DNA of 64,000 nucleotides from Devosia sp. Root413D1 (GTDB lineage Bacteria; Pseudomonadota; Alphaproteobacteria; Rhizobiales; Devosiaceae), in contig NZ_LMEA01000008.1 in NCBI RefSeq assembly GCF_001425235.1, forward strand, positions 558,001 through 622,000, written 5' to 3'. A program made the position numbers and the translations under genes. Below, one piece after another: positions 46,769 through 56,519 of the stretch. The stretch's first letter is position 1. Every line of letters begins with the position of its first letter. The notes under the pieces are model-generated. The model had not been told where the DNA came from. It made no database searches and worked only from the letters and a program-made list of their open reading frames with translations.

Positions 46769-48249
46769 GTCCTCCAGCGCCGGGTCAGGGCGGTCGTCAG
46801 CCGTGTCCGCTGCTCGCTGTTTGCGAACAGCAGAAAAGCCGCTCCCGCGCAAAGCACGGTGAAGATGCAGCACTCGAGCACGAGCAGCGGAAGCGACCGC
46901 TCAATCGTGCTCGCCACGGCTCGTACGCCGTAGCCTATCGAAAGAAACACCAGCAGCGGCAGCAGGTTGGCGAACTGCAATGGCAGACCGCCAAGGACCT
47001 CACGGACAGCCAGGCAGCGGGCAAAGTTCGTGATCCCAAAGCCGACCGCCACAGCCAGGGCCGCGCCGGCTGCGCCGAACACGGTGGTTAGGTAGATGAG
47101 CAGCAACACCGTCACGACAACCGATCCGCCCAGGATCAGCGTCTCGGTCCGATGTCGCCCGGTCATCGAAAGCGCGTAGCCGAGTGGAGACAGCACTCCA
47201 CTGACAAACCAGCCCACTGCAAGGAGGACGGAAAGTGTTGAGGTGAACTGAAACTCGGGACCGAACAGCAGGTCCAGCTGCGTTCCGAAAACTGCAACGC
47301 CCGCTGCCAGGTACCCGGCAACCAAAGCCGCGAGCCTCACATAGCGCCGAAGCACGTCGCGGATGGCTCCGACATCGCCCGCCGCATACATCGTGGCGAT
47401 TTCTGCTCCAAGCGTCTGGCTCATCGCTGTTGGATAGATCTGGATGACTTGCGCGATGCTGCTCAACGCGGCGTATTCGCCGGCAGCTTTCACGGACACC
47501 AGGTTTCCGACCACCAGCACGTCAAGAAAGCGCATAACTCCGTAGAGCAGCAAGCTGAAGGCCATCCACACTGCTTCGCGCAGAATTGTGGTGGCGCGGC
47601 GCCAGGCATCCTTTAGCGCAGTCGCGTCAAGACGCAGCCGCTGCATAGGGAATCGGCCCATACCCTCCAGCACCAGCACGTTGAGCGCCAGCGCCGCAAC
47701 ACCGGCCCATGCCACTCCGGGCAGACCGAGGCCGAGCGCGATGGCGACGATCGTCAGCAGCAATCGCAACGCCGGCTGACCATAATTCGTGATCACTGCG
47801 TAGCGAACGTGCAGTTCCGTTGCACGGTGCACCGCACTGCTCAGTTGCAGGTCCGCGGCAAATATCCCCCCGATCAACGTCACCACGAGCAGCATGGAGA
47901 ATGCTGGAAACACAAACACCTGCGACTCCAGCAACGGCCCGATCCATAGAAACGTGACGGCTACTGCCAGAAGATTCAGCCCGACCACAACGACACGGCA
48001 GAGCGCGTAGACCAGTTCGAATTCCTGGCTGCGTCCCCCGAGCAGCCTGACATGCTTGAGCAGGGCAAGATCGAGTCCCAGCGGGGTCAGGAAAAGCAGC
48101 GCCAGGGACAGGTTCTTCAGAATCGAATGAACGCCAAAAGCCTCTGGCCCCAACGATCTGGCGATAACCACTCCAAGCAGGAACACGGCGGCCTGCTGCC
48201 AGAACAAGCCGAGCGAGATGATCAGCGAACCGCGACCGAGGTTGCTCAT
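46765..48249 (-). CDS. Polysaccharide flippase (Wzx/PST-like)
   Basis: A 494-residue protein with about 12-14 hydrophobic helices and the N-terminal pattern GLFWQQAAVFLLGVVIARSL of the MVF/MATE-like polysaccharide transporters. It would flip lipid-linked repeat units to the periplasm for the polymerases. It is co-transcribed with a GT4 gene. Confidence 0.87.
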   Translation of the reverse strand: MSNLGRGSLIISLGLFWQQAAVFLLGVVIARSLGPEAFGVHSILKNLSLALLFLTPLGLDLALLKHVRLLGGRSQEFELVYALCRVVVVGLNLLAVAVTFLWIGPLLESQVFVFPAFSMLLVVTLIGGIFAADLQLSSAVHRATELHVRYAVITNYGQPALRLLLTIVAIALGLGLPGVAWAGVAALALNVLVLEGMGRFPMQRLRLDATALKDAWRRATTILREAVWMAFSLLLYGVMRFLDVLVVGNLVSVKAAGEYAALSSIAQVIQIYPTAMSQTLGAEIATMYAAGDVGAIRDVLRRYVRLAALVAGYLAAGVAVFGTQLDLLFGPEFQFTSTLSVLLAVGWFVSGVLSPLGYALSMTGRHRTETLILGGSVVVTVLLLIYLTTVFGAAGAALAVAVGFGITNFARCLAVREVLGGLPLQFANLLPLLVFLSIGYGVRAVASTIERSLPLLVLECCIFTVLCAGAAFLLFANSEQRTRLTTALTRRWRT

Positions 48250-48346
48250 CGCTCGTCAATACAATCAATGCGTTGCCACGATGAGGATGCGCTGCCCTGT
48301 TCGCCAGCAGATCCGTTGTGCGCAGCGCGCTCGGCTTCGATATCGA

Positions 48347-49459
48347 TCACGCCCCAATCCTCGGTCGGCTGAGGACCTGCTCGTAGATGGCAAGCAGCTT
48401 TTCCATGTAGGCGTCCATCGTGAACTTCTGATCGTAGAGAGCTCGTCCCTGGACACTGAGTTCTGTTGCCACTCCCGGCTCAGTCTTGAGCTTCAGCATT
48501 GCCGCCGCCAGCGCCTCAACATCGCCAGGGGGGACGAGGATGCAGTTCCGACCGGAGGTCATTATTTCGGGGATCGCCCCTACTGGAGTAGCGATCACCG
48601 GCAACCCTGTACTGATTGCCTCGAGAATAACCATGGGCACCAACTCGAAATGCGATGGCAACACCAACGCGTCGGCCTCGCGGATCACCTTCTCAACGCC
48701 TGGCCGATCGAGCCAGCCGGTGAAGACACAGCGCGGTGCGATGCCCAACTGGGTGGCCTCGGCGGCATAACGGGATACGGCTCCCCCGCCGGCCAACGTG
48801 GCTGTTACGTCGTGACCTTTATCGATCAGTAGTTTTAACCCCTGCAGAAACTCCGATACCCCCTTTCTCGGCGCCAGGTTTGCCACAAGGGCGTAGCGCA
48901 TCGGTGACGGATCTCGACGTGGCTCATATGAATACCCCAGGTCGTTTGTGGCGTTGTGCAGTACCGCCACGCGATCGGGCGCCGCCCCGATCGTCTCCAC
49001 CAGGAACTCACGCATGCTTTCGCTGAGAACCATGTTCAGATCTGCCGCGAGCACCGTAGCTGCAATCCACCGGCGCATGCGAGGCGACGACGTCGGAAAA
49101 AGGCTGGAGAATTCTCCACCGTGATGGTGAAGAACGGTGTGCATGCCGAGTGCCTTGCCCAGGCGCAGTATGACTCCCTTGCGGATGAAGCTGCTGCGCT
49201 CCGAAACCTGGACGTGCATCAGGTTCGCCCCGCCGAGACGCAGTCCAACGGCCCGCATGGCCGCGACCAGCAGGAAGGCGGGGGATAGGCCAGCGTGCCC
49301 AGATCCCCGCGTATCAAGCACCTCTACCGGCACTTCGGCACGGTTTGCACGCAACCAACTCTGGATCCCCCGGCTGACCGATCCCATGCCGCCTCCGCCG
49401 GCAACCCCGCCCGGGGAAGCAATCACCAGTCCTCTTATGCGTGAAGCGTTGTTGGTCAT
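48347..49459 (-). CDS. GT4-family glycosyltransferase
   Basis: A 370-residue GT-B transferase. Family marks are GGGGMGSVSRGI at the N-terminus, HHHGGEF, ANLAPRKGVSEFL and the donor motif HFELVPMVILEAISTGLPV. The ATG at 49459 has a weak ribosome site; the frame is open further upstream, so the start is tentative. Confidence 0.85.
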   Translation of the reverse strand: MTNNASRIRGLVIASPGGVAGGGGMGSVSRGIQSWLRANRAEVPVEVLDTRGSGHAGLSPAFLLVAAMRAVGLRLGGANLMHVQVSERSSFIRKGVILRLGKALGMHTVLHHHGGEFSSLFPTSSPRMRRWIAATVLAADLNMVLSESMREFLVETIGAAPDRVAVLHNATNDLGYSYEPRRDPSPMRYALVANLAPRKGVSEFLQGLKLLIDKGHDVTATLAGGGAVSRYAAEATQLGIAPRCVFTGWLDRPGVEKVIREADALVLPSHFELVPMVILEAISTGLPVIATPVGAIPEIMTSGRNCILVPPGDVEALAAAMLKLKTEPGVATELSVQGRALYDQKFTMDAYMEKLLAIYEQVLSRPRIGA

Positions 49460-49624
49460 CGTTGGCTTAGCAAACAGGGGATGAAGTATGCGCCATGGTG
49501 AATCTACCCGGCCGACGGCAATAAGGGGCGCCACCTTCGCTCGCCGGCTCGTCGGCAGCAACGCCGCACGCGACGCGCGGCGTCGATCGAACCCGATCTG
49601 ACATCGGATGTCTGCGTGTTCCCC

Positions 49625-50410
49625 TCACTTCGGTGGCCGTCCGTCGGTCAGGTCTTGTCCGCTGACCAGCAAGAACAGCAGTTTCGGCGCGCCAAGGATG
49701 TATCGCCGCCACAAGCGGCCTGGCTCATTGACCAGTCGGAAGAGCCATTCAATGCGCAGCCGGCGCATGATCTCGGGCGCGCGCTTCTGGCGGCCGATCA
49801 GGAAGTCGACCGCCGCCCCGGCACAGATCGCAGCGCCGGAAGATCGCTTCTGTTTGAGCGCCAGGGCGAATTGTTCCTGCTTGGGAGCGCCAAGACCGAT
49901 GATGAGGATGTCCCAGTCTGCTGTGGCTGCCTGTTCGGTCGCCGCGTGAAACTCCGGGGACCCGATGTCCATGTGCGAGGGCGACGCCACGAACCTCAGG
50001 GGGCGGGCAGGGTGGCGCTGCCGCAGAATGTCAAATCCTTCGCGTCCGATACCGATAACGCCGATCGTCACATGGGCGAACGCAGGGTCCTCCACCAGGT
50101 CCTTGACGAGATCAGCCCCCGGGTAGGTGAACAAGCGGATGGACCGCACGCGGGCCAGCAACTCCAGTACCCTGCTGTCGCAGACAACGATGTCCGCGCC
50201 GTCATAGCCATCGCGCAACTGCCGGCCGCGGATCGAGTCCTCGCGCAGGATGTTCACGTGATCGACATTGGGCGTGACGACGAAACGAAAGCGATCGCTG
50301 CTGTCGAGCAGCACGCGTCTCAGATCGTCCTGTGTGCCCTCGAAGAAGTCGATGCCCATATACTTCAATTGCGTTTCTGCCCTCGAGGTCCGAGACAGTG
50401 TTGCGCGCAA
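49625..50410 (-). CDS. WecG/TagA/CpsF-family glycosyltransferase (GT26)
   Basis: A protein of about 261 residues. Family marks are FVVTPNVDHVNI, ADIVVCDSRVLELL, GVIGIGREGFDIL and LIIGLGAPKQEQF, followed by the membrane-associated tail with EWLFRLVNEPGRLWRRY. These enzymes add the second sugar, such as ManNAc, to a lipid-linked acceptor. The start is TTG at 50410 or ATG at 50359. The frame is closed by a TGA about 40 bp above 50410, with no ATG or GTG between. Confidence 0.85.
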   Translation of the reverse strand: MRATLSRTSRAETQLKYMGIDFFEGTQDDLRRVLLDSSDRFRFVVTPNVDHVNILREDSIRGRQLRDGYDGADIVVCDSRVLELLARVRSIRLFTYPGADLVKDLVEDPAFAHVTIGVIGIGREGFDILRQRHPARPLRFVASPSHMDIGSPEFHAATEQAATADWDILIIGLGAPKQEQFALALKQKRSSGAAICAGAAVDFLIGRQKRAPEIMRRLRIEWLFRLVNEPGRLWRRYILGAPKLLFLLVSGQDLTDGRPPK

Positions 50411-50801
50411 GTCGCGCCACCTGCCATCGAGTTGGAAACGAACAAACCGCCGTCAACGTGGATGACATCGCCCTGCTGGAGGGCTTGGTCGTATCTAGCA
50501 TCGTCTCGTGCGGGGAGAGACTCTGACCACGCATCATAGGATGACATGAGCGCAGTCTAGCTCCCGGATTTTTTCAATGGCAACCATCCCCTTGCTTTTG
50601 GTTACCTTTTGACTATTCGCCCGGTCGTTACGGCTGCCTTCGCGGCGACTAAAAGCCCCGGCTGACAACGACGTTACGCCTCGCGTTGCACCAAGCGGTC
50701 GGGCGGTCAAAAGTCCCCTGCCGGCGCGACCAGAACGCTGATTTTTCTGTCCTCTACCACCGCTCACGCTAAGCTCCTTGCCTACGAGCGAGTGAGTCCC
50801 G
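50411..50801. other. Divergent intergenic region between WecG-like and IMPase genes
   Basis: A 391-bp gap between divergent genes, so both promoters should lie here, though I could not identify convincing -35/-10 pairs. On the minus strand a 60-codon ORF (50365-50547) contains GDVIHVDGGLF, resembling the C-terminal end of an SDR. It stops five bases before the ATG at 50359. No RNA gene recognised. Confidence 0.3.
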
Positions 50802-51629
50802 ATGAGCATTTCCTACGACGCCATCCTTGCCGACATGGTCACTGTTGCACGCGAGGCAGGAGCCCTGACGCTGGGCTATTTCAAGCGCTTCCGCGACATC
50901 GAGATCGGCATCAAGGGACCGGCGGATTTCGTCTCCGACGCCGACAAGGAATCCGAGCTGCTGATCCGCAAGTTGCTGTTCGAGCGCTATCCGGACTGGA
51001 GCTTTACCGGCGAGGAGTTCCCGCCCGTCGACAAGGCCGACCAGGAGTATCGCTGGCTGGTCGACCCGATCGACGGCACCACCAATTTCATCAACGGCAT
51101 GCACTACACCATCTCGATCGCGCTCCGCCGGGGCAGCGAGACGGTGATCGGGGTGCTCTACAATCCGCCCGCCGACGAGATGTTCACCGCCATTGCGGGA
51201 GAGGGCAGCTTCCTCAACGGCGAGCGGCTCGAGGTCTCCGAGCAGACCGATATCGGGCTGATGAACATCGGCACCGGGCTGCCCACACCGGGCCTCTCGC
51301 TTTATCCCGGCGCCTATGAGCGCCTCGATGCCATCCGGGCCCCGGTTGGGGCTGTCCGCATCGTTGGCAGCGCTGCCAATTCCTGTGCCTATGTCGCGAT
51401 GGGCCGGCTCACCGGCTACTACGAAGAGACCGGCTTCACCGACACAGCCGCGGGCATCCTGTTCGTCCAGGAGGCCGGCGGCATCGTCACCGACTGGTGG
51501 GGCAGGGGGCCGGAGTACTACGAGCAGACCGGCGCCATGATCGTCGCCAACAAGGCGACGCATGCGTATCTGATCGACAAGCTGAAGGATGTGCCGAAGA
51601 AGGAAGCGAAGCATCCGAAGGGGGTGTGA
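50802..51629 (+). CDS. Inositol-monophosphatase-family phosphatase
   Basis: A 275-residue Mg-dependent phosphatase. The metal sites are visible: GEEFP, WLVDPIDGTTNFINGMHY and a late GFTDTAAGILFVQEAGG (aspartate in FTDTAAG). It hydrolyses inositol phosphates or related sugar or nucleotide phosphates such as PAP. It lies at the end of the polysaccharide region. SuhB-type function is possible but the substrate is not certain. Confidence 0.9.
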   Translation: MSISYDAILADMVTVAREAGALTLGYFKRFRDIEIGIKGPADFVSDADKESELLIRKLLFERYPDWSFTGEEFPPVDKADQEYRWLVDPIDGTTNFINGMHYTISIALRRGSETVIGVLYNPPADEMFTAIAGEGSFLNGERLEVSEQTDIGLMNIGTGLPTPGLSLYPGAYERLDAIRAPVGAVRIVGSAANSCAYVAMGRLTGYYEETGFTDTAAGILFVQEAGGIVTDWWGRGPEYYEQTGAMIVANKATHAYLIDKLKDVPKKEAKHPKGV

Positions 51630-51648
51630 GGTTGAGTCTCACTGTGAG

Positions 51649-51775
51649 AGACGGCCCCCTCCCATCCTCCCCCATGAAGGGGGAGGTGCCCCGCCGGTGC
51701 ACATGGCGCGATCCAGCCACCCACTCGACTCTTCACCTCCCCCTTCATGGGGGAGGCCGGGAGGGGGTCGTCTGC
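51649..51775. repeat. Inverted-repeat element R, copy 2 (reverse orientation)
   Basis: Same element as at 36213 but reverse-complemented: arms 51649-51688 and 51736-51775, and the core also matches copy 1 when reversed. It fills the gap between two convergent genes, ending one base before the stop of the GDPD gene, where it could act as a bidirectional terminator. Confidence 0.85.
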
Positions 51776-51776
51776 T

Positions 51777-52616
51777 TCAGTCAGCAGCCAGCGCCGCCGC
51801 CACCCCGTCCGGGTCGTCCGTCGTGATCTGATCCACCTTCAGCTCGAGCAGGCGGCGCACCACCGCCATCCCCTCATCGTCAGCCCGTCGCACCGTATAG
51901 GCATCGATCCGCCGCCCATGTGCATGGAATGCGCCGATGAGGTCGTACCCATCGCGGTCGGCTTCCAGCACCAGGCGATACTCGAGATAGTCGAGCTCCG
52001 ATTTCGGCGAAGCTGCCACGGCGTCGGCAACGAACGTCGCGTAGTCGCGCGTCGCCATCAGTCGCTCCATCGCGCCCTTGTGGCAGGGGTCGTAGCCGAT
52101 CCTCAGCCCTGGCGTGCTGTCGGTCAGCATCCGAACCGACTCCGCGTCGCCCGACGACAGGATGAAGTGCCGTGCCACCGGCTTGAGCGCTGCGGCGAAG
52201 CTGGCGATCACCCGCGGGTTGAGCGCCGCCGCATCTTCCTTGCAGTCGAGCTGCAATAACCCTTCCGGATGCGCGCCGTCGCGCACGATCAGCGCCGCGA
52301 GGTCCTCGAGCAGCATCACCTTGTCATCGATCGGCTGCCCGTCATTGTTCCTGAGATGCAAGCCGCGCAGCGTTTCCGCTGAGGTCTGCCGCACCAGTCC
52401 GCTGCCGGTCGTCTCGCGCTCCAGCGACAGGTTGTGCAGCACCGCCATGCCGTCATCGGCATGGATCACCAGGTCCACCTCGACGCTGGCGCCGAGCTGC
52501 ATGCCCTCAATGATCCGCCGCCCGGTGAACACCGGATCGGAGCCTCTGCGACGTCCACGATGCCACTTGAAGAACGTGCGATGACCCGCGCGGGTCACCG
52601 AAATCGCGTCGGCCAT
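51777..52616 (-). CDS. Glycerophosphodiester phosphodiesterase
   Basis: A 279-residue cytoplasmic GDPD (no signal peptide). Recognisable parts are HRG near residue 19, VEVDLVIHADDGMAVLHNL with the metal-binding E-x-D, ERETTGSG, and a C-terminal DAYTVRRADDEGMAVV. It would cleave glycerophosphodiesters to glycerol 3-phosphate and an alcohol. It is the last gene of an ABC importer operon, four bases after the ATPase gene, so the importer likely takes up glycerophosphodiesters or related phosphates. Confidence 0.85.
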   Translation of the reverse strand: MADAISVTRAGHRTFFKWHRGRRRGSDPVFTGRRIIEGMQLGASVEVDLVIHADDGMAVLHNLSLERETTGSGLVRQTSAETLRGLHLRNNDGQPIDDKVMLLEDLAALIVRDGAHPEGLLQLDCKEDAAALNPRVIASFAAALKPVARHFILSSGDAESVRMLTDSTPGLRIGYDPCHKGAMERLMATRDYATFVADAVAASPKSELDYLEYRLVLEADRDGYDLIGAFHAHGRRIDAYTVRRADDEGMAVVRRLLELKVDQITTDDPDGVAAALAAD

Positions 52617-52620
52617 GGTC

Positions 52621-53658
52621 TTAGTTGCTCCGGTGGATTGCCGCGTTGTCGCGATAGGCCGCAAACGCTCTCGGCTTCAGATCGATCGGTTGGCCATGCG
52701 ACCAGTCGCGCGCCTCGCTGGTCATCGACTTGAGACGTGTGCCATCGGGCAACTCGATATCGACGATGGCATGGGTGCCGTAATCGGTGACGCGGTGGAT
52801 TTTGGCCATGCCGCCGCCATTGGCCGAGACGATCTCGAGCGCCTCCGGCCGCACCGCCAGCGTCGCCGCGCCGTCGCCCACCGGCAGCGGCACGGTGAAA
52901 CCCGAGTGCGTGAACGTGCCATTGGCCACTGCGCCATCGACCAGGTTCATCGTGCCGATGAAACCCGCAACGAACGGCGTCGCCGGTTCGCGATAGACCA
53001 CGTCCGGTCGTGCCGCCTGCTCGGTCCGTCCATCACGCATCACCACGATCCGATCGGCCAGCGCCAGCGCTTCATCCTGCCCGTGCGTCACGAACAGCGT
53101 GGTGATCTTCAGCCGCTGCTGGATGTCCCGAACTTCTTCGCGAAGTCGTTCGCGCAAGTGTTGGTCGAGACTCGCGAAAGGTTCGTCGAGCAGCAGGATT
53201 TTCGGCTCCAGCACCAGCGAGCGCGCCAGCGCCACGCGCTGCTGCTGGCCGCCCGAAAGCTGCGTCGTCGCGCGGTGGCCGAAACCGCCGAGCCCCACCA
53301 GTTCCAGCACCGCTTCGACCCTGCGCTTGATCTCGGCCTCCGGCAGCCGCCTGAGCTTCAGTCCGAAGGCCAGGTTCTTGAACACGTTCATGTGCGTCCA
53401 CAGCGCGTGGCTCTGGAATACCATGCCGGTCGGCCGCTTCTCGGGCGTCACGCGCGTCACGTCCTCACCGTCAATCGCCACATGCCCCGACGTCGGCGTC
53501 TCGAAGCCGCCGATCATCCGCAGCAGTGTCGATTTGCCGGAACCGGAGGGGCCGAGCAGGCACACCAGTTCGCCGTCGCCGACGGTCAGGCTGAAGCTGT
53601 CCACCGCCTTGGTGGCGCCGAAAGCCTTGGTCACATCTCTGATTTCGAGCACGGACAT
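52621..53658 (-). CDS. ABC importer ATPase (UgpC/PotA type)
   Basis: A 345-residue ATPase. Walker A GPSGSGKSTLL, signature LSGGQQQR and Walker B LLLDEPFASLD are intact. A TOBE domain follows from about residue 270. It serves the two permeases encoded just upstream. Confidence 0.92.
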   Translation of the reverse strand: MSVLEIRDVTKAFGATKAVDSFSLTVGDGELVCLLGPSGSGKSTLLRMIGGFETPTSGHVAIDGEDVTRVTPEKRPTGMVFQSHALWTHMNVFKNLAFGLKLRRLPEAEIKRRVEAVLELVGLGGFGHRATTQLSGGQQQRVALARSLVLEPKILLLDEPFASLDQHLRERLREEVRDIQQRLKITTLFVTHGQDEALALADRIVVMRDGRTEQAARPDVVYREPATPFVAGFIGTMNLVDGAVANGTFTHSGFTVPLPVGDGAATLAVRPEALEIVSANGGGMAKIHRVTDYGTHAIVDIELPDGTRLKSMTSEARDWSHGQPIDLKPRAFAAYRDNAAIHRSN

Positions 53659-53669
53659 GCGTGGATTCC

Positions 53670-54491
53670 TTAACCGCCAAAGCCCTTGGCAAAGCTGCCC
53701 GAACTGATGACGCGGCGCGCGAACAGCAGCGCGATGAAGCTCGGCACCCAGAGCAGTACGGAAAGCACCGCGCCATACTGGATCACCGGCTGGTTGTTGA
53801 TGAAGCTGATCATCAGCACCGGCAGGGTGCGGATCTGCGGTGCGCCGATGAGCCAGGCGCCCTCGGTTTCATAGAACGTGCCGACAAAGCTCAGCAGCAC
53901 CGCCGCCGCAATGGTTGGTCCGGCCTGGGGCAGGGTGATCGACCAGAACACCCGGAACGGCCCGGCGCCGACGTCACGCGCCGCTTCTTCCATCCGCCGG
54001 TCAACCGCCTGGAACGCCGCCACGGGGATCCAGATCATGAACAGGAGCGTGCCCACCAGCTGGATCAGCACCACCCCCCAGAACGTGCCGATCAGGTTGA
54101 GCTGCAGGAAGATGCCGGCAATAGCGACGAGCAGGCCGAACTTGGGGAAGGCGTGCCCGGCGAGGAACGAGAAGAACAGGATGCTGCGCCCCGGAAAATC
54201 CATCCGCGCGAAAGCGTAGGCGGCCGGCAGGCAGATGATCGCCGAAAGCAGCGTCACCATGGTTGCGAGGCTGAGGCTCATGGTGATCGAGCTCCACACA
54301 TCGGCTCGCGCCAGCGTCTGCTGCCAGAACTTCAGCCCGAACTCCTGCGGGATCACCGAGGGGTAGCGCCACACATTGGTGAAGGCCCAGGTCCCCACCA
54401 CCAGCAGCGGGAAGACGATGACGATGGTCAGCGCCACGGCAAACAGGATGCCGGTCCAGTCGATGCGCTTTTCTACGAGGGTGTGCGCCAT
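53670..54491 (-). CDS. ABC importer permease, PotC/ThiP-like
   Basis: A 273-residue permease with about six helices and the EAA loop MEEAARDVGAGPFRVFWSITLPQ. It follows the other permease gene with a one-base gap and precedes the ATPase gene. Confidence 0.9.
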   Translation of the reverse strand: MAHTLVEKRIDWTGILFAVALTIVIVFPLLVVGTWAFTNVWRYPSVIPQEFGLKFWQQTLARADVWSSITMSLSLATMVTLLSAIICLPAAYAFARMDFPGRSILFFSFLAGHAFPKFGLLVAIAGIFLQLNLIGTFWGVVLIQLVGTLLFMIWIPVAAFQAVDRRMEEAARDVGAGPFRVFWSITLPQAGPTIAAAVLLSFVGTFYETEGAWLIGAPQIRTLPVLMISFINNQPVIQYGAVLSVLLWVPSFIALLFARRVISSGSFAKGFGG

Positions 54492-54492
54492 C

Positions 54493-55371
54493 TCACGGAT
54501 TCCGGTTTTTGGCGACGGAGCGGACGTAGAACAGCCCGAACACGATGCAGAAGCAGAAGGCGATCACCGCCTGGGTGATGGCGTTGGTCGGATCGTTCAG
54601 GTCGCGGAAGGTGCGCTGCATGAACGGCCCCATCATTTCCGGCGCCGCAGGCCCCAGTACATAGGGCAGGGTGAAAGCCGAGAAGATCCCCAAGACGGTA
54701 AAGCTCACCGCCACCAGGATGGAATTTGAGATGCGCGGCAGGATGATGTGCCACAGCACCGCCAGCCGCCCGGCGCCGACATCGCGCGCTGCCTCGATCG
54801 ACTGGTTGGAAACGTTGCCCAGTCCCGAGAGCAGGATCAGTACCGTCAGCGGAATATTGTCCCACACCAGCCCGATCACCGGCCCCCACGGCGTCAGGTA
54901 GGGCGAGCGGATATGCGGCAGCCCGACCGAGTTGAGCAGCAGGTCCACCGTGCCGTTCGGCCCCAGCACGCGGATGATCGCGTAGCTCAGGATGATCGAG
55001 GGCACGAACATCGGAAAGATCGCGAGGCCCTGCACGTAGGCCGCGAGCCGCCCCTTGGCGAAGCGCAGGTAGAGCGCGATCGGCAGGCAGATCAGCACCA
55101 GGAGCAGGGCGCAGATGCCCGTCGTCCACAGCGTCACGCTGAGGTTGTTGAGGCTGTACTGATCGGTGAAGAAGAACTTGTAGGTCTCGAGCGAAAAGCT
55201 CCTGCCCGTCCCACCATCATTGGGCAGCCAGATGGTCCGTCCGATGGCCGAAATGATCGGCCAGATGATCATCCAGACGACCAGGAATACCGGAATGGCG
55301 ACCAGCAGGAGGCCCGTGAGCCCCCTGCGAGTCTTGGTTCCGACGATGTCGCTCGTGGCCGAAAGGCTCAC
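54493..55371 (-). CDS. ABC importer permease, PotB-like
   Basis: A 292-residue permease with about six helices and the EAA loop SIEAARDVGAGRLAVLWHIILPR. It overlaps the binding-protein gene by four bases (ATGA-type), tying the operon together. Confidence 0.9.
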   Translation of the reverse strand: MSLSATSDIVGTKTRRGLTGLLLVAIPVFLVVWMIIWPIISAIGRTIWLPNDGGTGRSFSLETYKFFFTDQYSLNNLSVTLWTTGICALLLVLICLPIALYLRFAKGRLAAYVQGLAIFPMFVPSIILSYAIIRVLGPNGTVDLLLNSVGLPHIRSPYLTPWGPVIGLVWDNIPLTVLILLSGLGNVSNQSIEAARDVGAGRLAVLWHIILPRISNSILVAVSFTVLGIFSAFTLPYVLGPAAPEMMGPFMQRTFRDLNDPTNAITQAVIAFCFCIVFGLFYVRSVAKNRNP

Positions 55372-56519
55372 GCGTTGCGGTCCACGTTGGGCGCAACGTT
55401 GCGATACCAGCCATCATTGATGGCCTTTTCCCAGTCACCACCCGGGAACGCCGGAATGGTGGTCGGGATCACGTCCTTGTACTTCTCGCGCAGGTCCTGG
55501 CTGACATAGTCCCAGGCAACGCCCGGGAAGCCGCCGAGTTCGCTCAACACGGCCGACTGCACTTCCTCGGTGAGGATGAAGTCGGCGAGCTTCAGCGCTG
55601 CGTCCTTGTTGACGCCATTCGAGAGCACGACCGAGCGCGAGAAGCCGCCCGGCAGCGCCAGGTCCTGCAACTGCACGAGGCCGGTGGTCTCGGGCAGCAC
55701 GCCGGTGTTGATCGCCTGGATCGCCTGGTCCGACCAGGCCGGGATCATGGTGACCGCCGACTGGCCCAGCAGCTGGATCGACTGGGTGTTGCCCGAGGTG
55801 TAGGCGCCGTTGTCGAACAGCGAGCCCGACAAGTCCTTGAGAATGTCCCAGGCCGGGTTCAGCGCTGCGTCGCCGGCTTCCTGCGTGTAGTTGTCGATCT
55901 TGAACTTGCCGAGGTCCTTGCCGTTCGCCTCGAGGATGGCGCGGCGGACGAAGTTGCCACCCGAACCGCCCTTGTCGGGACGGTTGTAGATGAACTGGCC
56001 GGGGTTGGCCTTGATCCAGGTGACGAGGTCGGCAAAGCTCTTGGGCGCATTGGCCGGATCGAGCTTGGTCGTGTCATAGGCGAGCAGCACCTGCGAACCG
56101 CGATACGGCACCGAGTAGTCGCCGTCGAAGGCCAGCGGGTTGATCTTGGAATAGTTTGAGAGCCCGGCTTCCTTGATGTTCACATAGAGCCCGGCGTCGG
56201 CCGCCCCGGCCGGCAGGCGCCAGTCGGCGGATTCGAAATAGTCGGCCTGCGGGTCGGTCTTGGTCTGCATCGCGGCCAGCGCGCGTTCGCCGATCGCGGT
56301 CTGCCCGGCTGCGTCGCCGGCATCCACGAGGTTCAGGGTGACGCCCGGGTTGGCAGCCTCGAACTTCGGCTTCACCACGTTGGTCCAGAAGTCGAGAATG
56401 TTCTGGTCCGACGAGGTGTACCAGTCGATCTTGCCGGTTTCGGCGAAGGCCATCCGCGGCAGCAGCACCATACCGGCGGCTGCGCCGCCGACCGAAAGCA
56501 TAAACGCACGACGTTTCAT
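55368..56519 (-). CDS. ABC importer binding protein, polyamine/phosphate-ester type
   Basis: A 383-residue binding protein of the family-1/8-like fold. The leader has twin arginines (MKRRAFMLSVGGAAAG) and looks like a Tat signal, cleaved near AFA-ETG. The mature part shows IDWYTSSDQNILDFW and VNKDAALKLADFILT. First gene of the GDPD operon; the ligand is inferred to be a glycerophospho compound from the downstream phosphodiesterase. Confidence 0.87.
   Translation of the reverse strand: MKRRAFMLSVGGAAAGMVLLPRMAFAETGKIDWYTSSDQNILDFWTNVVKPKFEAANPGVTLNLVDAGDAAGQTAIGERALAAMQTKTDPQADYFESADWRLPAGAADAGLYVNIKEAGLSNYSKINPLAFDGDYSVPYRGSQVLLAYDTTKLDPANAPKSFADLVTWIKANPGQFIYNRPDKGGSGGNFVRRAILEANGKDLGKFKIDNYTQEAGDAALNPAWDILKDLSGSLFDNGAYTSGNTQSIQLLGQSAVTMIPAWSDQAIQAINTGVLPETTGLVQLQDLALPGGFSRSVVLSNGVNKDAALKLADFILTEEVQSAVLSELGGFPGVAWDYVSQDLREKYKDVIPTTIPAFPGGDWEKAINDGWYRNVAPNVDRNA

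Noticed and set aside
50540-50800. A structured RNA before the inositol-monophosphatase gene
   Set aside because: I could not recognise a consensus or a convincing fold by eye; a covariance-model search would decide.
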